A stretch of 36,318 nucleotides of DNA, taken from CAG-791 sp964386925 (GTDB lineage Bacteria > Bacillota > Clostridia > Lachnospirales > Lachnospiraceae). This document shows positions 1-9,283 of this stretch, one piece after another. The DNA is taken from NCBI GenBank assembly GCA_964386925.1, contig CAYLUU010000010.1, positions 1-36,318 of the forward strand. The letters are read 5' to 3'. Both the position numbers and the translations under genes were made by a program. The first letter of the stretch is position 1. Every line of letters begins with the position of its first letter. The notes below the pieces were generated by a model. That model saw only the letters and a program-made list of their open reading frames with translations, did not search any database and was not told the origin of the DNA.

Positions 1-2
1 CC

Positions 3-893
3 CTACCGATACACCGCCTTCCGTTCCTTCAGCTCCGCATAGATCTCGGAATAGCTGGTATAACGAATCCGACTGATTTTGCCGGCGCGAAGTGCCTTTT
101 TGACGCCGCAGTCAGGCTCCATCAGATGGTTGCATCCCTGAAAACGGCATTCCTTTGCGTAGGGAATGAATTCCGGATAGAAGTTCTTCAGCTGATCTGC
201 TTCTACATCCTGCAGATACAGGGATGTAAAGCCCGGCGTATCCACCAGAAAGGTGTCCTTTCCTGCCTGAAGGAGTTCAACGTGCCGGGTTGTATTCTTG
301 CCGCGCGCAATCTTTCGAGAGAGCTCACCGGTTTCCATCTGTGCCGTGGGACAAAGCTGATTGATCAGAGAGGATTTCCCTGCTCCGGACGGCCCTGTCA
401 CAACGGTTGTCTTATTCTGCAGAACCTCCCGCAGCTCCTGCATAGACTCCGGTGTTCTGGTACTGATGAACAAAAGCCGGCAGCCGCAGCTCCCATACAC
501 ACTCTGCAGCTCATCGATCTGGTCCTGGATAGCCAGGTCCTGTTTGTTAAAGCACAGGATCGCCGGCACGCCCCGCAGATCCATGGAGATCAGAAAACGA
601 TCCAGCATATTATAGCTGGGTGCCGGGTTCGTGATTGCAAACAGAAGAAGTGCCTGATCCACATTGGCCACATTGGGACGCACCAGCTCGTTGCTGCGGG
701 GCAGGAGCTCCTGCACGCTGCCCTCCTTCGGATCGCTCACCACATCCGTGATGTCGAACCCCACGTTGTCACCTACCAAAGGCTTCTGCTTCAAGGCGCG
801 GAATACGCCCTTGGCGCGGCAGCGGTAGATGGTTCCGTCGCTGTACACCTCATAAAAGCCGGCTATGCTCTTGATAATCTTGCCTTTCGGCAT
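3..893 (-). CDS. rsgA: Ribosome small subunit-dependent GTPase A
   Basis: Circularly permuted GTPase that acts late in 30S subunit maturation. The permuted motif order is visible: G4 NKQD at residues 116-119, G1 GPSGAGKSS at 167-175, then G3 DTPGF at 218-222. An N-terminal OB-fold region (about 1-70) precedes them. A C-terminal zinc knuckle uses Cys249, Cys254, His256 and Cys262. The 296-residue length is normal for the family. The start was set at 893 because AGAGAGGA lies just upstream and the OB-fold begins at MPKGK; the reading frame stays open to 1043, but that extension looks unlike the family. It is the last visible gene of the phosphatase-kinase-GTPase cluster, the same order as prpC-prkC-yloQ in Bacillus. 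In Bacillus this GTPase has been reported as a PrkC substrate, so linkage to the kinase fits. Confidence 0.95.
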   Translation of the reverse strand: MPKGKIIKSIAGFYEVYSDGTIYRCRAKGVFRALKQKPLVGDNVGFDITDVVSDPKEGSVQELLPRSNELVRPNVANVDQALLLFAITNPAPSYNMLDRFLISMDLRGVPAILCFNKQDLAIQDQIDELQSVYGSCGCRLLFISTRTPESMQELREVLQNKTTVVTGPSGAGKSSLINQLCPTAQMETGELSRKIARGKNTTRHVELLQAGKDTFLVDTPGFTSLYLQDVEADQLKNFYPEFIPYAKECRFQGCNHLMEPDCGVKKALRAGKISRIRYTSYSEIYAELKERKAVYR

Positions 894-1008
894 GGCGTCA
901 TCCTCTCTGTGAATTTTCTGCCAAGGGTCCGGTACAGCTTGTGAAAACAGCCAGTACATTGTTTTCCGGAATCCATGCAGCAGCCTCACACAGCTGTTGC
1001 ATAAAACC

Positions 1009-1041
1009 GCTGCGGCCTGCAGATCAACCACAGGCCGCAGC
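1009..1041 (-). terminator. GC-rich hairpin between kinase and rsgA, possible weak terminator
   Basis: A perfect 11-bp stem (GCTGCGGCCTG pairing with CAGGCCGCAGC) encloses an 11-nt loop. On the minus strand it is followed by GGTTTT. It lies between the kinase stop (1093) and the rsgA start (893), so it may partly terminate or attenuate transcription into rsgA. The T-run is short, so efficient termination is doubtful. Confidence 0.45.
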
Positions 1042-1092
1042 ACAATAACTCCAGTTATAAATCATTACAAAATTTTGACTTCGGGGCAAGCA

Positions 1093-3603
1093 TTACGACT
1101 CCGGGGTAAAGGTCAGCTGCCTTGTTACCACCCTCTGGCCGTTCACTGCATCCGCCGCCTGTGATGCATAGCTCATCTGCAGCGTTCCCGTTGCACTGGT
1201 AATTCCGGTAAAGCTTGCAGGTACCGGAAATGTGGTTGTGGTAGTATTCAGGAGCGTTTGGCCATCCGCCGTAATGATTACGACATAAACCTGCGTCCCC
1301 GCTACATAATCCGGAGCCTCCTCCGACGTAGGAGCTGTCACCTCTGCAGAATAGGAATACGTGGTCGTTTCTGTCTTGCTCGCCTTACCGATGGTCAGAT
1401 CCACAGAAGTATTCGCATCCACGAACGTATCTGCCTTTACGCTCTGCGCAATAACCACCCCGACCTTGTTCGGATCATCGGTCTCTGCTTCCGTTGTTGT
1501 TCCCAGTTTCAGATTGTTCTCAGACAGAATTGCCATCGCTTCTTCACTGGAAATGCCGGTTACATCCGGCACCTGAATCTGATCATCCCCGCCTTTACCG
1601 GTACTGATCGTAATGGTAATCGTCGTCTCCGTCGGCACCTTGGTTCCTGCCTCCGGCGACTGGGCCATGACATCGCCTTTTTCAACCTCAGAGCTATCAC
1701 CGTCCTGTACGGTAATGCTGCTGAACTGGCTTTGCTTGAGCTTTACAACTGCCTCTGCCCGGCTCAGTCCTGTTACATCCGGTACAGCAACTCCGCTCTG
1801 CCCCGTACTCACAGTCAGAACAACGCTGCTGCCGGCTTCTACCACGTCTCCTGCGCTCAAAGCATTGCCGCTGCCGTCCGCCGCCGAGATTACAATTCCT
1901 GATGCCACCGTCGTGGATTCCTCATAGGTCACTTCCGGAATAAGCCCCAGCGAATTCAGGCTGTTCTTCAGCTCTTCTGCATTTTGCCCCGCCATCTCCG
2001 GCAGCGTCACGCCATCTTCTGTACTGACAGCTGCGCTATTGCTGCCCCCGAATGACAAGAGTCCCATTTTGCTCGCAGCGAACAGAATAATGATCAGTCC
2101 AATGATGATTGCCGCCAGAATGGACAATACCGTGATCATGCGTTCCCGTTTCGGATCATAATTGTCTGCATAGCGATCCTCCCCATAGGAATCCTCGTAT
2201 CTGCTGACATTCTTGCGAAGCGGCTCATCCAGACGTTCCTGTCTTCTGGGTCTGCGGCTGGAAGTCTCACGTTCGTCATAATCCGCATATCTTGAATTGG
2301 AATGTGTCTTTTGCGCGTCGTACTCATCGCGAACAGCATGTGCATCACGCGGTTCATAGGAATCTCGGCGTGTTCTGCGCTCATACTCCTCTGCATAACG
2401 CTCCTCATACAGATCACTGCCGGCATAATCCGCTTCGCGGTTCGGAATCCGAGCATCCTCTGCATAGGATTCTCCTGCATATTCGCCTTCCGCATAGCCA
2501 GCCTCTGCATAGGACTGCGCCGCCGTATAGGAATCGGAACGGACGTCATCGTTCTCTGTCCGCACAGCTTTCTCATAGCCCCGGTCCCTGCGCCTTAACT
2601 CTTTCGCATATACTTCCGCATCAGATGCAGATACTGCATCGACATACGCTCCGGCCGCGGCGGAGGCTGCAGAAATGCGCCCGGTGTTCCCAGCTCTTCT
2701 GCGGATCTCAGACTGCTCCGCCGGCGCCGCCATCCGTGTCGCACCGTCTTCGTCCGGGTTGATCACTTTGACAAAATCATCATTCGGATGAATCAGCGAC
2801 TGCTTCAGATCCCCGATCAGCTCCGTCATATTCTGATATCGCCGGTCCGGACTCTTCTCGCAGCACTTGAGTACGATCTGCTCTACGCTCCGCGGAATAT
2901 CCGGAACGAATTCCAACGGCGACGGCATCGGCGACTGAATATGCTTGATCGCAATCGCCACAGTTGTCTCCCCGTTGAACGGAACGCGCCCGGTCAGCAT
3001 TTCGAACAGAGTAATTCCCAGCGAATAGACATCACTGCGCTCGTCCGAATAGCCGCCTCTTGCCTGTTCCGGTGAAGTGTAATGAACAGATCCCATTACA
3101 TTGGAGGTAATGGTGTTGGACGTCGCTGCCTTTGCAATGCCAAAGTCTGTAACCTTCACCTTGCCATCCCGCGAGATCATGATATTCTGCGGTTTGATGT
3201 CGCGGTGAATAACATGATTGGCATGTGCCGCCTGCAGGCCCATGGAGACCTGAATGGCAATGCTGATGGCTTCCTTTACCGTCAGCCGCGATTTCTTCTC
3301 GATATATTTTTTCAGCGTGATGCCGTCCACATACTCCATCACGATGTAGTACATGCCCTTTTCCTCGCCAACGTCGTAGACGTTCACGATGTTCGGGTGC
3401 ATCAATCCTGCTGCTGCCTGCGCCTCTACCCGGAATTTCGAAACAAAATTCGCATTGTCCGAGAATTCCTGCTTCAGCACCTTAATGGCAACAATTCGAT
3501 TCAGTTTGTGATCCTTTGCTCTATATACGACGGACATTCCGCCCGTGCCGGTTTTCTCCAGCACCTCGTATCGGTCCGCAATCAGCATGCCGATTTTGAT
3601 CAT
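1093..3603 (-). CDS. prkC: PASTA-domain Ser/Thr protein kinase (PrkC/StkP type)
   Basis: Membrane Ser/Thr kinase that senses muropeptides or lipid II through PASTA domains. The kinase domain spans about residues 10-270: glycine-rich loop GTGGMSVVY, Lys41, HRDIKPQN from 133, DFG at 153-155. One transmembrane helix lies at about 490-511. Three PASTA repeats follow from about 529 (the second and third begin VAVPDVTGLS and IQVPDVTGIS), then a Ser/Thr-rich C-terminal domain of about 100 residues. The juxtamembrane linker (about 280-489) is unusually long and rich in Tyr, Arg, Asp and Glu: 20 tyrosines between residues 320 and 482. The gene starts 14 nt after the phosphatase stop with a CAGGAG ribosome binding site, so the two are almost certainly cotranscribed. 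Confidence 0.96.
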   Translation of the reverse strand: MIKIGMLIADRYEVLEKTGTGGMSVVYRAKDHKLNRIVAIKVLKQEFSDNANFVSKFRVEAQAAAGLMHPNIVNVYDVGEEKGMYYIVMEYVDGITLKKYIEKKSRLTVKEAISIAIQVSMGLQAAHANHVIHRDIKPQNIMISRDGKVKVTDFGIAKAATSNTITSNVMGSVHYTSPEQARGGYSDERSDVYSLGITLFEMLTGRVPFNGETTVAIAIKHIQSPMPSPLEFVPDIPRSVEQIVLKCCEKSPDRRYQNMTELIGDLKQSLIHPNDDFVKVINPDEDGATRMAAPAEQSEIRRRAGNTGRISAASAAAGAYVDAVSASDAEVYAKELRRRDRGYEKAVRTENDDVRSDSYTAAQSYAEAGYAEGEYAGESYAEDARIPNREADYAGSDLYEERYAEEYERRTRRDSYEPRDAHAVRDEYDAQKTHSNSRYADYDERETSSRRPRRQERLDEPLRKNVSRYEDSYGEDRYADNYDPKRERMITVLSILAAIIIGLIIILFAASKMGLLSFGGSNSAAVSTEDGVTLPEMAGQNAEELKNSLNSLGLIPEVTYEESTTVASGIVISAADGSGNALSAGDVVEAGSSVVLTVSTGQSGVAVPDVTGLSRAEAVVKLKQSQFSSITVQDGDSSEVEKGDVMAQSPEAGTKVPTETTITITISTGKGGDDQIQVPDVTGISSEEAMAILSENNLKLGTTTEAETDDPNKVGVVIAQSVKADTFVDANTSVDLTIGKASKTETTTYSYSAEVTAPTSEEAPDYVAGTQVYVVIITADGQTLLNTTTTTFPVPASFTGITSATGTLQMSYASQAADAVNGQRVVTRQLTFTPES

Positions 3604-3617
3604 GTGTCAATCTCCTG

Positions 3618-4346
3618 TCAGGCAAACGCATCCACCAGAATAACAGAAATATTATCCAGTCCGCCGGCCTGGTTGGCTGCAGCAACCAGCGCTCTTGCCT
3701 TCGATTCCAATGTCGCATTGTCACGGATGATTCGTCCAATCTCCTCATCCTCAACCATATTCGTCAGGCCATCGGAACACATCAGTACCAAATCTCCCTT
3801 GCGAAGATTGGTTGTGAAAAAATCCACATCCAGATATTCTTCTGCTCCGACCGCTCTTGTAATCACGTTCTTATCCGGATGGTTTCTGGCCTTTCTGGCA
3901 TCCAGACTGCCGGCCAGCACCATTTCCTCCACCAGGGAATGGTCAACGGTAACCTGACGGATTCCCTCCTCATTCACAATGTACAGACGGCTGTCTCCCA
4001 CATTAGCTGTGTGCAGAACACCGTGCTCCACACAGGCTGCAACCACCGTTGTCCCGCAGCCGCTTAAATCCTCCCGCATGCTCGCCGTTGCGTGCAGGTT
4101 CTGATTCACCGTGTGAAGTGCATCCCCCAAAATCTCCATCACAGCGCTCTTGTGACTGGCCGCCGTCAGGCGCAAGGTCTCACGCACGGTAAAGCGGGAT
4201 GCATAATCCCCCGCTCTGTGTCCTCCCATGCCGTCTGCCAGGAGATACAGATTCGGAAGATTCCCCACGCTCTCATCCGTCGCACAGACATAATCCTGAT
4301 TCATTTTTCTTCTCATACCGATATCGGTAATGGAAAAAGAATGCAT
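3618..4346 (-). CDS. stp: PP2C-family Ser/Thr phosphatase (Stp/PrpC type)
   Basis: Metal-dependent phosphatase that reverses phosphorylation by the adjacent PASTA kinase. PP2C motifs are clear: the N-terminal SITDIGMRRKMNQDY (Asp of the first metal motif), LLADGMGGHRAGDYAS, SGCGTTVVAA, NVGDSRLYI, CSDGLTNMV and the terminal GGLDNISVILV. The start at 4346 gives 242 residues and matches where family members begin. An upstream ATG at 4382 in the same frame overlaps the rlmN stop as ATGA and would add 12 residues. That could be a translationally coupled start, but its Shine-Dalgarno sequence is weak. It sits between rlmN and the kinase in the conserved Firmicute order. Confidence 0.94.
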   Translation of the reverse strand: MHSFSITDIGMRRKMNQDYVCATDESVGNLPNLYLLADGMGGHRAGDYASRFTVRETLRLTAASHKSAVMEILGDALHTVNQNLHATASMREDLSGCGTTVVAACVEHGVLHTANVGDSRLYIVNEEGIRQVTVDHSLVEEMVLAGSLDARKARNHPDKNVITRAVGAEEYLDVDFFTTNLRKGDLVLMCSDGLTNMVEDEEIGRIIRDNATLESKARALVAAANQAGGLDNISVILVDAFA

Positions 4347-4378
4347 GTCTTCCAACCTCGCTGTGGCTGACCAGCCAC

Positions 4379-5431
4379 TCATTTCATTTCTTCTGCAATG
4401 TGCCGGTGACGCAGCTGTCCGCACGCGCCGTCAATATCCCGTCCTAACACTCTCCTAATACTAACATTTATTCCATGTTTTTCAAGTTTGCCCCGGAATG
4501 CCTGCACTGCCGACAAATCCGGCTGCTCGAATCCCCGCTCCTTCACCGGATTCACAGGAATCAGATTGACATGCGCTGCCGCGCCGCCCGCAAGCGTTGC
4601 CAGCTCCGCCGCATCCTCTTCGCTGTCATTCACATCCTTGATCAGACTATACTCAAAAGTAACGCGGCGTCCGGTCCGGGCAAAATATTCCCGGCAGGCG
4701 CCCATGCATTCCGCAATCGTATACTGGTTGGCAATCGGCATGATTTTGCGCCTTTTCTCATCCGTTGTTGCGTGAAGTGACAAGGCCAGCGTGATGGAGA
4801 GGTTCTCTTTTGCAAGATCATACATCCGAGGAACGATGCCGCAGGTACTGACGGTTACGTTTCGCATCGACAGATTCAGACCGTTCTCATCCGTCAGCAT
4901 CCGAAGGAACGTCAACAGGTTATCGTAATTGTCCAGCGGCTCCCCTGTTCCCATAACAACCACATGGGAAACCTTCTCTCCTGTCAGTCTTCCAATCGTG
5001 TAGATTTCCTCCAGAATTTCCCCGGGCAGCAGATTTCTGCGCAGTCCGTCCAATGTGGATGCACAGAACTGACACCCCATCCGGCAGCCAACCTGTGAGG
5101 AGACACAGATGCTGTTGCCGAATTTATATTTCATAAAGACGCTCTCGATGGTCTCCCCATCCGGCAGGCCGAAGAGGAATTTCTGTGTTCCATCCAGTGC
5201 AGAAATCTGTCGATCCAGAACTTCCAGCCGCGTCATTGTATAGTTTTCCTGCAGCCAATTCTTCATCTTCGCAGGAAGATTGGTCATTTCATCATAGCCT
5301 TCCACCCGCTGCACATGAAGCCATCGGTACAGCTGGCCGGCACGGAATTTGGGAAACCCCGCCGCCGTCAGCTCCCGCGTCATGGTTTCCAGTGTTCTTG
5401 ATTTCACATCCGGTTTTTGTTCGTTTTCCAT
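4379..5431 (-). CDS. rlmN: 23S rRNA (adenine2503-C2)-methyltransferase / tRNA A37 methyltransferase
   Basis: Radical-SAM enzyme that methylates C2 of A2503 in 23S rRNA and, in characterised members, A37 of some tRNAs. The CxxxCxxC iron-sulfur motif is Cys116, Cys120 and Cys123 in VGCRMGCQFC. GTGEPLDNYD is the SAM-binding GEP-type motif. ALSLHATTDEKRRKIMPI and the C-terminal HINVSIRR-like segment with the catalytic cysteine region GACGQL are in place. The 350-residue length is typical. The start at MENEQKP has a GGAATGACGGGAT stretch upstream. The 3' end overlaps a possible phosphatase start by one codon step. Upstream is rsmB, so two rRNA methyltransferase genes are adjacent. Confidence 0.96.
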   Translation of the reverse strand: MENEQKPDVKSRTLETMTRELTAAGFPKFRAGQLYRWLHVQRVEGYDEMTNLPAKMKNWLQENYTMTRLEVLDRQISALDGTQKFLFGLPDGETIESVFMKYKFGNSICVSSQVGCRMGCQFCASTLDGLRRNLLPGEILEEIYTIGRLTGEKVSHVVVMGTGEPLDNYDNLLTFLRMLTDENGLNLSMRNVTVSTCGIVPRMYDLAKENLSITLALSLHATTDEKRRKIMPIANQYTIAECMGACREYFARTGRRVTFEYSLIKDVNDSEEDAAELATLAGGAAAHVNLIPVNPVKERGFEQPDLSAVQAFRGKLEKHGINVSIRRVLGRDIDGACGQLRHRHIAEEMK

Positions 5432-5553
5432 ATCCCGTCATTCCTTTTTACCAGTGCAGCATTCACAAGGCAATCCGCCTGGCAACGCTGAACATTTTAC
5501 GAGGCGCCTGACAGCAAACACATGCGCATCGCAAATCCGGCCAGGGAAGCGCC

Positions 5554-7197
5554 TTACTCAACGCTCCCCTGATTCTTAGCCGCAGGCTTCCGGAATCTCG
5601 CCATAAAGAAACCATCCGTCCCATGCACATCCGGGAAGAGCTGCACATGATTTCCCTCTATTCCGGGGAAGCCCTCCGGCAAATAAGGAGTCAACGCTTC
5701 CGGAATAAGGCCAAGCTTTTTCTCAATGTACTCTGCCATTTTCTCGTTCTCCTGCCGGTTAATCGTGCAGGTGGAATAGATCAGAACAGCCCCCGGCTTC
5801 AGCACCCTGGCCGCATTGGCTGCAATCTTCTTCTGCAGCTTAACCAGTGAGTGCAGTTTCTCCGGTGTCACATTGTATTTGATGTCTCTTTTGCGTGTCA
5901 TGACGCCAAGTCCGGAACAGGGCACATCGCAGATCACAAGGTCTGCTTTCTCGAATAATTCCTCCCGCACGTTCGAGGCATCATTTTCCGCAACGATCAC
6001 ATTGTGCAGCTTCATACGGCCAAGTCCCGAGCGAATGCGATCGGTCTTCTCCCTTGTCAGATCATAGGAATACACCTGGCCCTTAGGAAGATACGCCGCT
6101 GCCAGCATAGTCTTGCCGCCCGGTGCCGCACACAGGTCATAGACCGATACATTTCCGGCAAGGTCTTTTGCCCGACCTGTCAATCCGGCCGCCTGTGCCA
6201 CCAACTGGCTGGATTCGTCCTGCACCGTCCACTTGCCTTCTGCAAAACCAGGCAGTCCCGCCAGTCCCGGCACATGCCGCAGCTGCCGGCAATCCTTGGC
6301 CCATCTTCCTTCCAAAACCTCTACACCGCTTTCCTGCAGCCCAGAAATCACCTGTTCCTTTTCCTCTGCCGTCAGCCGAGGATCCAGGCGCATGCAGACC
6401 GGACGAATTTCCATCATAGCGCTGCATAAGGAGTCCAGTCGTTCTCTTCCCAGCTGATCCGACCAGAGCTTCAGAATTTCTCTTGGAATCGAATATTTCT
6501 GCTCCAGCGCACTCCACTCATCGCTGCTGTCCGCATTCTCTGCTGCAAATGCCGCAGACACATCGGATCCCTTTTCCGCATTGCCGGCCGTCGTCTGTGC
6601 CGGCTTTTTCCCCGCAACTACGATGACTGCGCTGCTGGGTCTCGTGCGCACTGTTTTCGGCGCAGGTGCGGTCGGAACATAGTCTCTTCCTTCCTTCTTA
6701 GCCGCCTCCTTTTCCCGGCAGACACTCCGCAGAAGTCCATTCACGAAGCTCGCGGACTGCGCCATTTTACGCCTTTTGCAGATCCGTACCGCCTCACTGC
6801 AGGCTGCATAATCCGGCACCCCGTCCATATAGAAAATCTGATACAGGCTCATTCGCAAGAGACAGCGCACGCCGGATTTTATTTTAATAGACGGATCCTT
6901 CAGGTGATTCTGAATCACGGTATCCAGCTCGATTTCCCGTTCAATGGTCCCTTCCGTCAACCGCTTCAGGAACGCCCTCTGTGACACAGGTAAATCGCTG
7001 TATCGATCCTGCGTTCGTTTCAGGAGCACATTCGTGTAGGTTCCGTGCACCTCATGCTCCGTCAGAATATTCCAGACAAGCTCGCGAAGGTTCACCTCTT
7101 TGGAACGCCTGCCGGAGCCTTCTTTCCTCTCTCCGGTTCCCTTTCCTGCTCCCGGTTTTCCGTTTGCTGCCATACGGCCTGTCTCCTGCTCACTCAT
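5554..7197 (-). CDS. rsmB: 16S rRNA (cytosine967-C5)-methyltransferase
   Basis: SAM-dependent methyltransferase acting on C967 of 16S rRNA. Numbered from the ATG at 7197: a NusB-like RNA-binding domain occupies about 34-170, and a Rossmann methyltransferase domain follows from about 235. The latter has SAM motif YDLCAAPGGKT, catalytic DVPCSGLG (Cys427) and the second conserved cysteine in YSTCTINRQEN (Cys477). A low-complexity Ala/Pro/Lys linker of about 55 residues (173-229) separates the two domains and is longer than in Bacillus RsmB. The N-terminus carries a Gly/Lys/Glu-rich tail. An in-frame TTG at 7248 with AAAGG 11 nt upstream is an alternative start giving 564 residues. I chose the ATG because the extra residues match nothing in the family. 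Confidence 0.93.
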   Translation of the reverse strand: MSEQETGRMAANGKPGAGKGTGERKEGSGRRSKEVNLRELVWNILTEHEVHGTYTNVLLKRTQDRYSDLPVSQRAFLKRLTEGTIEREIELDTVIQNHLKDPSIKIKSGVRCLLRMSLYQIFYMDGVPDYAACSEAVRICKRRKMAQSASFVNGLLRSVCREKEAAKKEGRDYVPTAPAPKTVRTRPSSAVIVVAGKKPAQTTAGNAEKGSDVSAAFAAENADSSDEWSALEQKYSIPREILKLWSDQLGRERLDSLCSAMMEIRPVCMRLDPRLTAEEKEQVISGLQESGVEVLEGRWAKDCRQLRHVPGLAGLPGFAEGKWTVQDESSQLVAQAAGLTGRAKDLAGNVSVYDLCAAPGGKTMLAAAYLPKGQVYSYDLTREKTDRIRSGLGRMKLHNVIVAENDASNVREELFEKADLVICDVPCSGLGVMTRKRDIKYNVTPEKLHSLVKLQKKIAANAARVLKPGAVLIYSTCTINRQENEKMAEYIEKKLGLIPEALTPYLPEGFPGIEGNHVQLFPDVHGTDGFFMARFRKPAAKNQGSVE

Positions 7198-7373
7198 TCT
7201 CTCTTTTGCCTTTCCCCACACCGGTTCTGCTGTGCTCTTTTTCTTCAATAAGCAAAGCCTTTATTCTCCTTGCTCGTGTGCTGAATCTGCGAAGGATATC
7301 AGCAACAGCACACTGTACAACTCTATACAACATAGAAGGCGCGGCCCTTTCGGGACGCGCCCATACTGTGTTT

Positions 7374-8096
7374 TTACCTGTGATCCCGATCTCTGCGGTT
7401 CGTCAGCAAGATCAGACGCAGGAGCTGCAGGATGGAAGATGCCGCAGCCGCCACATAGGTCAATGCCGCCGCTCGAAGCACCGCCCTTGCTCTTCGATTC
7501 TCCTCGGTTCCCAGGATGCCGTACCCTTCCAGCATTTTCAGTGCCCTGTGAGACGCATCGAATTCCACCGGCAGTGTCACCAGCTGGAAAAGAACGCCCA
7601 GTGAGAACAGCACAATTCCAATCGTTGTAAAGGTATCCGAAAGCCCTGCCGCCAAACCGATGATCACAATCCATATGCCGATATTGGAGCCAAAATTCGC
7701 CAGCGGCACCAGTGCTGTTCTTAGCTGCAGCGGCAGATACCCCTGCTCATGCTGCATGACATGGCCGCATTCATGTGCTGCCACACCAAGAGCTGCAATG
7801 GATCTCGAATTGTATACCGAATCTGAGAGATTTACCACCTGCTTCGACGGATCATAATGGTCCGTCAGCTTGCCGGATACATGCTGCACAGCGACATTAC
7901 AGACACCGTTTCGCTGCAGGATCATCCGTGCCGCCTCAGCCCCTGTCATTCCGCAGGCTGCTGCAATCCGCGCGTATTTTTCATATGTGAGATTAACATG
8001 TGCGCTCGCTGCCAGACACAAAACGGCACCGACCAGCACCAGAATCATTGTAGGATCCAGATATCCGTATCCATACCCATAGTATCCGCCGTACAT
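7374..8096 (-). CDS. Membrane zinc metallopeptidase, YugP-like (Zn_peptidase_2)
   Basis: Predicted integral-membrane zinc peptidase of the YugP family; no substrate is established. The zinc motif HECGH is at residues 108-112 within AAHECGHVMQHEQGY. An N-terminal membrane segment follows a Gly/Tyr-rich start (MYGGYYGYGYG), and further hydrophobic segments lie at about 125-165 and 205-230. The 240-residue length fits the family. An AGAGAGGAACAG ribosome binding site precedes the ATG. It lies between fmt and rsmB, a placement often seen in Clostridia. A scaffold gap separates it from fmt, so cotranscription with fmt cannot be confirmed here. The stop codon is about 125 nt before the rsmB start. 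Confidence 0.9.
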   Translation of the reverse strand: MYGGYYGYGYGYLDPTMILVLVGAVLCLAASAHVNLTYEKYARIAAACGMTGAEAARMILQRNGVCNVAVQHVSGKLTDHYDPSKQVVNLSDSVYNSRSIAALGVAAHECGHVMQHEQGYLPLQLRTALVPLANFGSNIGIWIVIIGLAAGLSDTFTTIGIVLFSLGVLFQLVTLPVEFDASHRALKMLEGYGILGTEENRRARAVLRAAALTYVAAAASSILQLLRLILLTNRRDRDHR

Positions 8097-8131
8097 TTTC
8101 TGTTCCTCTCTATATCAGATATCAGCTTGGC

Positions 8132-8231
8132 NNNNNNNNNNNNNNNNNNNNNNNNNNNNNNNNNNNNNNNNNNNNNNNNNNNNNNNNNNNNNNNNNNNNN
8201 NNNNNNNNNNNNNNNNNNNNNNNNNNNNNNN
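8132..8231. other. Scaffold gap (100 N)
   Basis: A run of exactly 100 N lies between the fmt stop and the YugP-like gene. The length is a placeholder. The flanks are short non-coding sequence, so a repeat or small gene could be hidden here. Confidence 0.98.
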
Positions 8232-8290
8232 CAATTGCCTGCTAATTGCCTTTTTGAACAGCCGGCTCACTTGCAAACGTGTACCACGTC

Positions 8291-9277
8291 TCACTTCCGC
8301 CTTCCGAGAATCTCTCCCGTCTGTATCCTGCAGCCCATGAGGAAAGCCTCTACCGGCATTCGTTTCTTACCTTCGAGCTGCAGCTCCTTCAAGGACAATA
8401 GCCCATCCCCGGTCTGCACCATCAGCGCATTCCGGGTAACCATCATCACCGTTCCCGGCTCTGCATCGCGGAACTCTCGGATTGCCGACGTCTCGCAGCC
8501 AAGAGCCTCCAGCTCTTCCTGCGTAACCGGTGCTGCCATCCACAGCTTCAGGAGCTTTCCGTTCCAATAGGTAAAGGCGCTCGGCCAGGGATTCATCCCA
8601 CGCACCAGGCGGCCAATCGACACGGCGCTCTTGTGCCAGTCAATGTATCCCATATCCTTGCGCAGCATTCTGGCATAATTCGACTGTGCATTATCCTGCG
8701 GCACAGGGGTGATGGTTCCCGCCTCGATTTCCTTTAATGTGCGCAGTAGCAGCGATCCGCCCATCTGCGAAAGTTTCTCGTACAAGGAACCCGCGGTTTC
8801 CTCCGGCTCCAGCGTAATCTTCTCCTGCGTCAGAATATCTCCGGTGTCCAGCCCCTCATTCATCTGCATGATGGTATCACCGGCTTCCTCCTGTCCGTCC
8901 AGAACGGCCCACTGAATCGGTGCTGCTCCTCGATAGTGCGGCAAGAGTGATCCATGGATGTTAATGCAGCCGTACCTTGGCATTTCCAGAATTTCCTTCG
9001 GCAGAATCTGTCCGAATGCAGCCACCACCATGATGTCTGCCTCTTCCTCCCGCAGCCGCTCCACAGCCTCCGGGGCCTTCACCTTCTCCGGCTGAAAAAC
9101 AGGAATTCCGTATTCCAAAGCGCATTTCTTCACATCCGAGGGTGCCGGCTGACCGCTTCGGCCCTTCGGCCGATCCGGCTGCGTCACAACCAAAGATACT
9201 GTATGCTCTTCCGATTCTGCCAACGCACGCAATGCCGGCACAGCAAAATCCGGCGTTCCCATGAACACGATCTTCAT
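8291..9277 (-). CDS. fmt: Methionyl-tRNA formyltransferase
   Basis: Transfers a formyl group from 10-formyl-THF to initiator Met-tRNA. The catalytic core is visible: Asn106 and His108 in NIHGSLLPHYRGAAPIQW and Asp144 in NEGLDTGDIL. The N-terminal MKIVFMGTPDFAVP is typical, and a C-terminal OB-like tRNA-binding domain covers about 205-328 (WLVRGMNPWPSAFT-like segment present). The 328-residue length is normal. It begins 6 nt after the def stop, so def and fmt are cotranscribed, and the product is the formyl-methionine later removed by the deformylase. Confidence 0.97.
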   Translation of the reverse strand: MKIVFMGTPDFAVPALRALAESEEHTVSLVVTQPDRPKGRSGQPAPSDVKKCALEYGIPVFQPEKVKAPEAVERLREEEADIMVVAAFGQILPKEILEMPRYGCINIHGSLLPHYRGAAPIQWAVLDGQEEAGDTIMQMNEGLDTGDILTQEKITLEPEETAGSLYEKLSQMGGSLLLRTLKEIEAGTITPVPQDNAQSNYARMLRKDMGYIDWHKSAVSIGRLVRGMNPWPSAFTYWNGKLLKLWMAAPVTQEELEALGCETSAIREFRDAEPGTVMMVTRNALMVQTGDGLLSLKELQLEGKKRMPVEAFLMGCRIQTGEILGRRK

Positions 9278-9283
9278 TGCTGC

